From G965267335 sp965267335 (GTDB taxonomy: Bacteria; Bacteroidota; Bacteroidia; Cytophagales; JAAEPT01), in NCBI GenBank assembly GCA_965267335.1, contig OZ253953.1:1488001-1552000 (forward strand): 64,000 bases of DNA, read 5' to 3'. Shown piece by piece: positions 33,989 through 40,871 of this stretch (position 1 is the first letter of the stretch; each line of letters begins with the position of its first letter). Below the pieces are notes generated by a model. The model had not been told where the DNA came from, ran no database searches, and was given only the letters and a program-made list of their open reading frames with translations. Both the position numbers and the translations under genes were made by a program.

Positions 33989-34036
33989 TTACGAGGAATA
34001 TATGTTCAAGAAGAATCGTGAAAACAGGTTATCCAT
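33989..34036 (-). CDS. pheA leader peptide
   Basis: Fifteen codons and a stop, reading MDNLFSRFFLNIYSS. Three Phe (TTT, TTC, TTC at codons 5, 8 and 9) and one Tyr (TAT, codon 13) in 15 residues is far above expectation. The ATG is at 34036-34034 and the TAA at 33991-33989. It starts 40 bases after the end of the preceding gene. Its only role would be to report on charged tRNA-Phe (and perhaps tRNA-Tyr) by ribosome stalling. Confidence 0.8.
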   Translation of the reverse strand: MDNLFSRFFLNIYSS

Positions 34037-34040
34037 GGCG

Positions 34041-34048
34041 CAAAGTAA
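34041..34048 (-). promoter_or_regulatory. Weak -7-like element before the pheA leader peptide
   Basis: TTACTTTG on the minus strand differs from TAnnTTTG at one base and ends five bases before the leader ATG, which would give an almost leaderless start. No -33 box at 19 bases. Read-through from the upstream gene is the alternative source of the transcript. Confidence 0.3.
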
Positions 34049-34075
34049 CAAGTTTTTGCGATTTTATTACGTGTG

Positions 34076-34597
34076 CTAAAAGATTTTTTGAATTTCCTCT
34101 TTTGCTTTGGACAATGCAAGTTGTACAGGATCTTGATTCATTGAGGCCATGCGGTCGAAAATCGCTTTTGCTAATTCAACCCCTTTAGCTTCTTGATCCA
34201 ATCCACTTGCCGTTTGATTGATAGCGGCAATAACTTCTTCTGTGGTGGTCTTTACCTGTGTCCACAGTCCTTCACTCATATAAATTTGCTGAGATAGGTT
34301 ATGATTTAGTTCCTCCCGAATATCGTGCAGTAATCTCATGCGTAGCTCGGCAACGGTATATGAAGGGTCATTGACTCTAATGACCATATTATGTGGAGAG
34401 ATTCTTTCCAGGTATAGTACTATGCGTTCATAAGCCTGGAGCCTAATAGGGAGAATAGTCTCCATTTTTTTGATTTTGAGATCAACCGCTTTTTTATTGA
34501 ATTCCCTGCTTATGAAAGACTTTATTGTTAAATACATTGCTAAAAGGACTATTGAAGCAGGTAAAATAATATTCAGTAGCGATACGAACTGTTCCAT
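34076..34597 (-). CDS. Conserved membrane-anchored protein of unknown function
   Basis: A 173-residue protein with one N-terminal transmembrane segment (LNIILPASIVLLAMYLTIK, residues about 8-26) and a cytoplasmic, mainly helical domain. Residues 45-65 (METILPIRLQAYERIVLYLERI) and 85-110 (LRMRLLHDIREELNHNLSQQIYM) look like conserved amphipathic helices. I recognise the type from Bacteroidota genomes but know no function. It precedes the pheA attenuator on the same strand and is divergent from the HesB-like gene. Confidence 0.75.
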   Translation of the reverse strand: MEQFVSLLNIILPASIVLLAMYLTIKSFISREFNKKAVDLKIKKMETILPIRLQAYERIVLYLERISPHNMVIRVNDPSYTVAELRMRLLHDIREELNHNLSQQIYMSEGLWTQVKTTTEEVIAAINQTASGLDQEAKGVELAKAIFDRMASMNQDPVQLALSKAKEEIQKIF

Positions 34598-34613
34598 TTT
34601 ATTTAATTTTGCC

Positions 34614-34621
34614 CAAACTTA
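34614..34621 (-). promoter_or_regulatory. -7 box before the membrane-anchored protein gene
   Basis: TAAGTTTG on the minus strand (34621 to 34614) matches TAnnTTTG and lies 16 bases before the ATG at 34597. The -33 region is not convincing. Confidence 0.45.
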
Positions 34622-34692
34622 TTAAAAAGCGATGTGTTTTAAAACCATTAGGTAATCACATAAGTTATTATTGAGTAAATGTTACAAATTTT

Positions 34693-35010
34693 ATGAGTTT
34701 TTGTCCCGTAACGATAACAGACCAAGCACTTGAGGAAATACGAAATATTCGTAAATCGAAGGGGATTCCGGACTCTTATTCTCTAAGAATTGGTATGCAA
34801 GGTGGTAGTGGCTGTGGTTCCATGGGAATGTCTTTTCTCTTAGGTTTTGATGAAAAGGGAGATAATGATGAAGAGTACAGTGTTGAAGACATTCAGGTAC
34901 TCATTGATAAGAAGCACATGATGTACGTGTTGGGAGTTGAAGTTGACTTCGTAAATACAAGTGAAGTCAGAGGGTTTGCCTTCAAAAATGTAGAAAAAAC
35001 TCAGAAGTAA
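34693..35010 (+). CDS. HesB/IscA-fold protein lacking the C-terminal cysteines
   Basis: 105 residues with the A-type carrier fold: ITDQALEEIRNIRKSKGIP, then LRIGMQGGSGCGSMGMSF, then IQVLIDKKHMMYVLGVEVDF and the final RGFAFKN. IscA-type proteins bind Fe-S clusters with one cysteine in the middle and a C-terminal CGCG. Here the middle cysteine is kept (GGSGCGS), but the C-terminal pair is missing, replaced by EVRGFAF. Classical cluster carriage is therefore doubtful. It is divergent from the membrane-anchored protein gene and overlaps folB by ten bases at the 3' ends. Confidence 0.85.
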   Translation: MSFCPVTITDQALEEIRNIRKSKGIPDSYSLRIGMQGGSGCGSMGMSFLLGFDEKGDNDEEYSVEDIQVLIDKKHMMYVLGVEVDFVNTSEVRGFAFKNVEKTQK

Positions 35011-35354
35011 TATCTGTTCAAGGTGACGGAAGAGCTACCCACTGTCCCCTGTATGGGTGGGTTCAGTTTAGAAATCGTCACTTCCGCAAATTTAATGGTT
35101 TTATGGTTGGTCTCTATTGCAGATAAAATCGACTGAGCTATGCTTTCAAGTAGCTTTCTGGGTTCCTTCATTTCATTTTGAACCAGCTCGTACAGCTTAG
35201 TATAGTCAGTTGTAGTATTGATGTCTTCTGAAACGAATGAATCATCTATCTCTACTTTCAGATTAACCCGGAACTTGTTACCTGTTTTTTGTTCTTCAGG
35301 ATATAATCCATGAAAAGCAAAAAAGTCCATATCATTCAACTGAATTGTAGGCAT
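35001..35354 (-). CDS. folB: Dihydroneopterin aldolase
   Basis: Folate pathway enzyme that splits 7,8-dihydroneopterin; 117 residues from the ATG at 35354, which gives MPTIQLNDMDFFAFHGLYPEEQ, the standard family start with the glutamate of the active site (E-E-Q). The open frame runs upstream into the DivIVA gene, but that part is not homologous. The central NTTTDYTKLYELV and C-terminal ISKLNPPIQGTVGSSSVTL are typical. The ATG is separated by one base from the stop of the divIVA-like gene, so it is translated from the same operon. Confidence 0.92.
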   Translation of the reverse strand: MPTIQLNDMDFFAFHGLYPEEQKTGNKFRVNLKVEIDDSFVSEDINTTTDYTKLYELVQNEMKEPRKLLESIAQSILSAIETNHKTIKFAEVTISKLNPPIQGTVGSSSVTLNRYYF

Positions 35355-35355
35355 A

Positions 35356-36207
35356 TTACAGACTGTCGAAGAACGATCCTTTATCTTTTGAGCTTTCAGG
35401 ATCATTACTCTCCTCATTATTTTCGGGTAGAATATCCTCTTTTATATCCTCGTCATGGTCTTGATCCTCTTTAGTTTCTGTGTGAACTTCTGGGGTTTCC
35501 TTTTGGTCATCCTGGGTAGGAGTCACCTCGTTGATCTTTTCGACAGTATCTTCATCTATTAGTTTATTGGAATTCGATATTTCAAAAACTACTTCTTCAA
35601 CAGCTGATTCATTACTGTCTTCCAGGTCTTCAAAGCTTAGAGCACCGGTATCAAACTCTAAATTCTTACTTTCCAATGAAGGTATTTCGATATGCTTACC
35701 TTGTAGTTTCTCTACTCGTGATATAGTTTCATTAGCGATGCTTTTGAGTTCTATCAATAGGTTGTCTCTATGGTTATCGATCAGTTTACAATCCGCTTCT
35801 AGGATTCTAAGCTGATCACGAGCAGACTCCAGACGTTCCTTAACCTTACTTTCAGCCTCCTCTATCATGTTTTTTGCTTGATTCTTGGCATCGTTCAGGA
35901 TAGCATCCGCTTGTATTTGTGATTCTTTCACATGAAGTTCGGCTGCCTTGTTGGCCTGATCGATCATGCTTGCCCCTGTATCTTCTGCAGTTTTTAGCGT
36001 TTTAAACAGTGATGCTTCAACTTCTCTAAGGCGTTGTACGTCTTTTTCTGCGTTGTCCAGGCGTGTTTTAAGGTCTTTATTTTCCTCAATTAACCTTTCC
36101 CACTCCTGGGATAAAGATTGCATATAGGCATTGACTTCATCCTTATCATAGCCGCGAAGCTTCTTTTCAAATGCTTTTTGGCGAATTTCTAGTGGTGTAA
36201 CCTTCAT
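35356..36207 (-). CDS. DivIVA-domain coiled-coil protein
   Basis: 283 residues. The N-terminus MKVTPLEIRQKAFEKKLRGYDKDEVNAYM (residues 1-29) is the DivIVA domain signature, including the KLRGYD loop used for membrane-curvature binding in Gram-positive DivIVA. A long coiled coil runs to about residue 165. The last 90 residues are an acidic, low-complexity tail (EDQDHDEDIKEDILPENNEE is part of it). Role in this phylum is unclear; polar or septal scaffolding is a reasonable guess. One base separates it from the WD40 gene upstream and from folB downstream. Confidence 0.88.
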   Translation of the reverse strand: MKVTPLEIRQKAFEKKLRGYDKDEVNAYMQSLSQEWERLIEENKDLKTRLDNAEKDVQRLREVEASLFKTLKTAEDTGASMIDQANKAAELHVKESQIQADAILNDAKNQAKNMIEEAESKVKERLESARDQLRILEADCKLIDNHRDNLLIELKSIANETISRVEKLQGKHIEIPSLESKNLEFDTGALSFEDLEDSNESAVEEVVFEISNSNKLIDEDTVEKINEVTPTQDDQKETPEVHTETKEDQDHDEDIKEDILPENNEESNDPESSKDKGSFFDSL

Positions 36208-36208
36208 A

Positions 36209-37123
36209 TTATTCGTTGAATTTTAAATTCCATACGGATATCGTTCTGTCATCGCTACCCGAAACTATATAATTGTTGTACTCTGACCAAAGTAACTTAT
36301 TCACACTGGTACCATGACCAGCATGCCTGGATTTGTCGATAACTTTGAGCAGCTTAAAAGTTTGGATGTCCCAGACCTTAATTGATTTGTCCATACTGCA
36401 TGTAGCAAAATACTTGCCACATGGACTTTGTACAATGTCATTAATGGCATACATATGAGCAGGAATAGATTGCTCTAGCTTCCAATTACTGGTATTCCAT
36501 ATTTTCAAATGTGCATCTCTACCAGCGCTTATAAGTTTGCTTTCACCATCTACCGGTAATAACGCAAAAATGGAATTAGTATGCTCTTTGAGTTCATGTT
36601 TGACTTGCAGTTTTTGTAAATCTACTATTTTGATCGTGTTGTCACTACAACCAATCACGAGCGACTGCTGGTCTTTTAGTAACTTAAGTGATCTGATTCG
36701 GTCACCTGATAGTTGAGTTTTGCTTACAACGGACAGGTCATTATAGTTTAGGACAATTAGCTGTCCATCACCTGTTCCGACTAACACTTTATCCCCTGAA
36801 AGTTCAATGTCAAAAATGGCTTCTTTAGTGACTGCTGCGGAAGTGATTTCCTGATTGGTGTGAAGGTCAATTTTATGTATCCCATTAAAATTTTGGCCTA
36901 CTAGCAAGCAATTTGTACCATTAACATACTTTATTGCGTACACAGAGTTAGGAACTTTGACAACAAGGTTTCCATCTGTCGGGTTTCGGAGGTCCCATTG
37001 AACGATCATACCATCACCGGCAGCAGAGTAAAACTGAGAAGGGGTGCCGGATCTTTCCAGGGTATAAATACTATCCCTGTGTCCACTTAGTGTGGCTAGT
37101 TTGTCGACAAGAATTTTTGTCAT
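36209..37123 (-). CDS. WD40 repeat protein
   Basis: 304 residues made almost entirely of WD40 repeats, about seven blades, enough for a closed propeller. Clear repeats include LATLSGHRDSIYTLE, KIWNTSNWKLEQSIPAHMYAI and KVWDIQTFKLLKVI, ending SGSDDRTISVWNLKF. No signal peptide, so cytoplasmic. WD40 proteins act as interaction platforms; the partner is unknown. It is the first gene of the tight operon with the DivIVA-domain gene and folB, and divergent from the phosphopantetheinyl transferase gene across about 60 bases. Confidence 0.9.
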   Translation of the reverse strand: MTKILVDKLATLSGHRDSIYTLERSGTPSQFYSAAGDGMIVQWDLRNPTDGNLVVKVPNSVYAIKYVNGTNCLLVGQNFNGIHKIDLHTNQEITSAAVTKEAIFDIELSGDKVLVGTGDGQLIVLNYNDLSVVSKTQLSGDRIRSLKLLKDQQSLVIGCSDNTIKIVDLQKLQVKHELKEHTNSIFALLPVDGESKLISAGRDAHLKIWNTSNWKLEQSIPAHMYAINDIVQSPCGKYFATCSMDKSIKVWDIQTFKLLKVIDKSRHAGHGTSVNKLLWSEYNNYIVSGSDDRTISVWNLKFNE

Positions 37124-37182
37124 TCTGAAGAATCCGGGAGCGTTAAAATTTTCATAAATTTAGCAAATATTTAAGATAAATC

Positions 37183-37818
37183 ATGCCGCTGACCAAAATA
37201 GAAGAGACAAATCGAGGAGGATTATGGGGACTTTGGAATATCAAAGAATCGGTCAGTGATTTATATGGCAATCTGAACCCTGAAGGCCCTGACCTGGAAA
37301 GATATCATCAGAAGCAAAATGATAAGACCAAACGTGAGTTTTTAGCTAGTCGCTTGTTGGTCTCACTATTGCTCAAAGAGGTCAATTTAAACTATCAAGG
37401 GGTAACAAGAGACGATAATAATAAGCCTCATCTTGTTGGTACTGAATATAAGCTTTCAATAAGCCATTCGGATAATTACGCTGCTGCTCTTATTGATCCG
37501 GTGAAACCGGCTGGTATTGATATACAGATCGTTCAAGACAAGATAATGAACTTAGGAGGAAGAATATTTTCGCCAGAAGAACTGTCCGATGCAGGTGATG
37601 ATGTGGTCAAGAGTACGGTTTACTGGTCTGCAAAGGAAGTATTGTATAAGATTCAGGGACGTAAAGGGATTAATTTTGTCGATCATTTAAAAATTGCTCC
37701 TTTTGAGTTGAACAGACATGGGCATATTGGAGCTTCAATTTGTAAGGAGGAGGTCGCCTGTGATGTTGAACTGGAGTTTAAATTATATGATAATTTCGTA
37801 GTCGTATATAGTGTATAG
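37183..37818 (+). CDS. 4'-phosphopantetheinyl transferase, Sfp type
   Basis: Transfers phosphopantetheine from CoA to carrier proteins; 211 residues. The family core is present: LSISHSDNYAAALI, the Mg-binding GIDIQIVQDKI and the second-half WSAKEVLYKIQGRKG with the catalytic Glu and Lys. Size and two-domain layout are of the Sfp/EntD group rather than the 120-residue AcpS type. Target carriers are not in the window. The last eight bases overlap the thioredoxin-like gene, so both are translated from one transcript. Confidence 0.9.
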   Translation: MPLTKIEETNRGGLWGLWNIKESVSDLYGNLNPEGPDLERYHQKQNDKTKREFLASRLLVSLLLKEVNLNYQGVTRDDNNKPHLVGTEYKLSISHSDNYAAALIDPVKPAGIDIQIVQDKIMNLGGRIFSPEELSDAGDDVVKSTVYWSAKEVLYKIQGRKGINFVDHLKIAPFELNRHGHIGASICKEEVACDVELEFKLYDNFVVVYSV

Positions 37819-38320
37819 ATATATCCTAATAGCATTTTTCGTATTTCTTCTCAACCCAGGAAGAGCCCAGCAGAATATTTCCGGACAGGAAGTACAGTTG
37901 TTGGGTGCTGATAGTACAATTAGACTAGAGGCCTTGGGAGATAAGCTGGTTTTGATATTCTATAAGGGAAATTGTCCCTATGCTGATGTTTATAAAGAAC
38001 GACTTTTAAAGCTCCAAAAAGACTTTAAGGAATTCTCCTTCATATTAGTCACTGCCGAACCTACTTCTGATATTCAATTGAAATATACTATTGGTGATCA
38101 GGAGTTGAAATTAGCCAGATATCTTAAGGTTACCAAGGCTCCTGAGGCGGTTGTGATTAATAGATCTCTTGTCGTGTACAAAGGAGCAATTGATGACAAT
38201 CCACTTGTCGCTGCGGATGTTCGAAACAAATATCTGGAACAGGCCTTAACGCAATTACGGTCTTCTGGAAAGGTAACCATTAAGCCTCAAAAGGCTTTTG
38301 GTTGCGTCATCAATAATTAA
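37811..38320 (+). CDS. Exported thioredoxin-fold protein with single active-site cysteine
   Basis: 169 residues starting at a GTG that overlaps the upstream stop. A signal peptide is likely: VYRYILIAFFVFLLNPGRAQ. The thioredoxin/peroxiredoxin-like fold is suggested by DKLVLIFYKGNCPYADVYKERL, with CPYA in place of CxxC; the resolving cysteine is missing. The partner proline loop reads VTKAPEAVVINR. A second cysteine occurs near the C-terminus (FGCVINN). It may be a periplasmic redox or thiol-peroxidase-like protein. It overlaps the convergent SirB1-like gene by four bases. Confidence 0.8.
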   Translation: MYRYILIAFFVFLLNPGRAQQNISGQEVQLLGADSTIRLEALGDKLVLIFYKGNCPYADVYKERLLKLQKDFKEFSFILVTAEPTSDIQLKYTIGDQELKLARYLKVTKAPEAVVINRSLVVYKGAIDDNPLVAADVRNKYLEQALTQLRSSGKVTIKPQKAFGCVINN

Positions 38321-39162
38321 TCAGCATCTGGTATTACATCAAGTAGTTGTCTGAGTTCTTCAACTTTATCGACATCACCCAGTTTTTCAAAGCAGACTAT
38401 CAGGTTTCTCAACACGCGCTTTATAATGTTCTTGTTGGAGCAAGGAGTATAGAAGATATCCATTGGCTCTAATTTTAGGTGCTCGATGTAGTTGTCCAGA
38501 TCTTCTTTAGAGAAAATCAAGCCCTTGTTGAAGGCGTTGATGTAAAAGTTCTTTTCTGGGTCCTCGGTTTCGTAAATTAGTACGAACAGGTTTGGTAGAT
38601 TTACACCCGAAATTGGCATTTTCAATCTTCGTGCGATAAGCATATAAATCACACACAGAGAAATCGGGTTTCCTCTTTTTGATTCGAGTACTACATTAAG
38701 CATTGAATTGCCTGGCGCATGAAAGTTCTTTGTATTTGCTCCGAATCTGTGTTTGTGAAACAATACACCATTGACGACATTTACCTGTTCCAATGGAGAA
38801 AGATCTTTTTTGAATTCCAGCCATACATCATAATAAACCTGCTCCAAATCCTGTTTCAGTTTATCCAGTTCAAGGTCTGGATATTGGTACGTAGCCAATA
38901 ACCACATACCTTCAAGAAGGTCGTCACCGCCTGACTCTGACCATTCTGTGAGCCTGTTTTTTAAAAGGTCGAATTGAAGTGCGTGAATGAGTTCTTCTAT
39001 TCTTCTTTGCACAAACGGGTCAATATTGTTCTCCCATTCATTTTCAAGGAAGGGGATTACAGATTCTCCCAATGAGATGATTTTTTCCTCTACATGCCGT
39101 GCGATGTAGCTGTCCTCGTCATCCAACAAAGATATAAGTGCTTTTAGTTCTTGTTTCTTCAT
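38317..39162 (-). CDS. SirB1/transglutaminase-like domain protein
   Basis: 281 residues with the transglutaminase-like core of the SirB1 family between residues about 110 and 200. The nucleophilic cysteine is present in SKRGNPISLCVIYMLIARR. The following GVNLPNLFVLIYE aligns with the segment that normally carries a histidine (GHF pattern); here it reads NLF, so the catalytic His appears lost. The N-terminal half is helical, with HEAT-like features (IISLGESVIPFLENEW), and the C-terminus has a short TPR-like helical pair. No function is known for this type; enzymatic activity is doubtful. Confidence 0.82.
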   Translation of the reverse strand: MKKQELKALISLLDDEDSYIARHVEEKIISLGESVIPFLENEWENNIDPFVQRRIEELIHALQFDLLKNRLTEWSESGGDDLLEGMWLLATYQYPDLELDKLKQDLEQVYYDVWLEFKKDLSPLEQVNVVNGVLFHKHRFGANTKNFHAPGNSMLNVVLESKRGNPISLCVIYMLIARRLKMPISGVNLPNLFVLIYETEDPEKNFYINAFNKGLIFSKEDLDNYIEHLKLEPMDIFYTPCSNKNIIKRVLRNLIVCFEKLGDVDKVEELRQLLDVIPDAD

Positions 39163-39197
39163 AAGAGGGTACTAATAACTAACGAAAAATTAGTTCA

Positions 39198-40826
39198 TTA
39201 AGTTTGGATGACTCCGACATTAAATTGTTTAGTGATGGGAGCATGGTTTGCGGCATCAATAGATTCAGAAATCACTTTCCTTGTGGTTAATGGATCGATA
39301 ATTCCATCGACCCAAAGTCTTGCGGCAGCGTAGTAAGGGGAAAGTTCTTGTTCATATTTGGATTTTATTTCATCAAGAAGCTTATCCTCTTCTTCTTTGG
39401 ATAATTCTTGCCCCTGCTTCTTTAAAGCAGCAACTTTAATTTGTAGCAGAGTCTTTGCAGCAGAATTACCACTCATAACCGCAATTTGTGCTGAGGGCCA
39501 GGCAAAGATGAACCTGGGGTCATAAGCTTTGCCACACATCGCATAATTACCGGCTCCAAAAGAATTGCCAACGATGAATGTGATTTTGGGAACAACAGAG
39601 TTAGAAACCGCATTTACCATTTTTGCACCATCCTTAATGATCCCACCATGTTCGGCTCGGCTACCTACCATAAAGCCAGAGACATCCTGGAAGAATACCA
39701 GTGGGATTTTTTTCTGATTGCAGTTCATAATAAACCGGGCAGCTTTATCAGCAGCATCTGAATAAATTACACCTCCCATTCTCATTTCTCCCTTGCCTGA
39801 CTTTACTATTTCCCTTTGATTGGCAACAATTCCTACTGACCACCCATCAACTCTCGCGTAAGCACAAATAATCGACTTGCCATAGTCTTGTTTATATTCA
39901 TCTAGTTCAGAATCATCCACTATTCTTTCGAGTATCTCTCTCATTTCATAGGGTTTGGTCCTGTCGGTGGGGAGAATTCCGTAGATTTCTTTTGGGTCTT
40001 TAGCTGGAGCTTTTGCTTCGATTCTGTTAAATCCAGCTTTGGGGTCATCTCCTATTTTCGAGATTAATTTCTTAATGGCGTTCAGGCACTCCTTATCACT
40101 CTTGTATTTGTAATCTGTTACCCCTGAAATCTCACAATGCGTTGTAGCTCCACCCAGCGTTTCGTTGTCAATGTCTTCACCAATTGCTGCTTTGACCAGA
40201 TAAGATCCCGCCAGGAAAATGGTTCCGGTTTTATCAACTATCATGGCTTCATCAGACATGATTGGCAAGTAAGCTCCTCCAGCAACACAGCTTCCCATGA
40301 TGGCTGCAATTTGTGTGATTCCCATAGAGGACATAACCGCATTGTTCCTGAACATTCGCCCAAAATGTTCTTTGTCTGGGAATATTTCGTTTTGCATTGG
40401 AAGAAATACACCTGCACTGTCTACGAGGTAAATTATGGGGAGTTTATTCTCAATAGAGATTTCCTGTGCCCGGAGATTTTTCTTGGCAGTAATTGGAAAC
40501 CAGGCCCCGGCTTTCACAGTAGCGTCATTGGCTACGATGACACATTTTCTGCCCTTAATATATCCTATACCGGTGATGACTCCTCCCGATGGACAACCTC
40601 CATACTCGGTGTACATACCGTCTCCGGCAAAGGCTGCAATTTCTGTGAAAGTAGAGTCGTTATCAATCAGGTGGTCAATTCTTTCTCTGGCCGTGAGTTT
40701 CCCTTTTTTGTGCTCTTTATCGATTCTGGATTGTCCACCACCCAGAGCAACTTTTTTCCACTTTTCTTCAAGTTGTCTTACGAGTTCTTTGTTTCGGTCC
40801 TCGTTTTTGTTGAATTCCAAATCCAT
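39198..40826 (-). CDS. Acyl-CoA carboxylase carboxyltransferase subunit, methylcrotonyl-CoA carboxylase beta type
   Basis: 542 residues. Motifs separate it from the paralogue at 26529 and match methylcrotonyl/geranyl-CoA carboxylases: DSAGVFLPMQNEIFPDKEHFG in the first domain, MGSCVAGGAYLPIMSDEAM, QDVSGFMVGSRAEHGGIIK and NSFGAGNYAMCGKAYDPRF in the second, and WPSAQIAVMSG. The reaction would be carboxylation of 3-methylcrotonyl-CoA in leucine breakdown. The biotin-bearing alpha subunit is not adjacent. It follows mlaD by 45 bases on the same strand. An open frame of 250 codons on the other strand is a shadow. Confidence 0.92.
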   Translation of the reverse strand: MDLEFNKNEDRNKELVRQLEEKWKKVALGGGQSRIDKEHKKGKLTARERIDHLIDNDSTFTEIAAFAGDGMYTEYGGCPSGGVITGIGYIKGRKCVIVANDATVKAGAWFPITAKKNLRAQEISIENKLPIIYLVDSAGVFLPMQNEIFPDKEHFGRMFRNNAVMSSMGITQIAAIMGSCVAGGAYLPIMSDEAMIVDKTGTIFLAGSYLVKAAIGEDIDNETLGGATTHCEISGVTDYKYKSDKECLNAIKKLISKIGDDPKAGFNRIEAKAPAKDPKEIYGILPTDRTKPYEMREILERIVDDSELDEYKQDYGKSIICAYARVDGWSVGIVANQREIVKSGKGEMRMGGVIYSDAADKAARFIMNCNQKKIPLVFFQDVSGFMVGSRAEHGGIIKDGAKMVNAVSNSVVPKITFIVGNSFGAGNYAMCGKAYDPRFIFAWPSAQIAVMSGNSAAKTLLQIKVAALKKQGQELSKEEEDKLLDEIKSKYEQELSPYYAAARLWVDGIIDPLTTRKVISESIDAANHAPITKQFNVGVIQT

Positions 40827-40871
40827 AATCTTTATACGGAAGTTTTGTGTTCCAGACGTGTGTCAGGAAAA

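Larger units (their letters stand above)
33926..34036 (-). promoter_or_regulatory. Phenylalanine attenuator of the pheA operon
   Basis: The whole element lies between the upstream gene (ends at 34076) and pheA. In minus-strand order it has a 15-codon leader peptide with three Phe codons; GGGACC (33983-33978), 6-11 bases after the leader stop and so hidden under a ribosome waiting there; an arm (33975-33961) that pairs with leader codons 4-9 (34025-34011) over 15 bases with one mismatch; and GGTCCC (33948-33943), which can pair either with GGGACC (antiterminator) or within the terminator hairpin. A ribosome stalled at the Phe codons would free GGGACC and allow read-through into pheA. The mechanism is inferred from these visible complementarities. 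Confidence 0.8.

Noticed and set aside
33967..34188. 73-codon plus-strand open frame across the pheA leader
   Set aside because: The inverted repeats and minus-strand leader ORF explain the sequence; the plus-strand frame has no family match and crosses into the antisense of the next gene.
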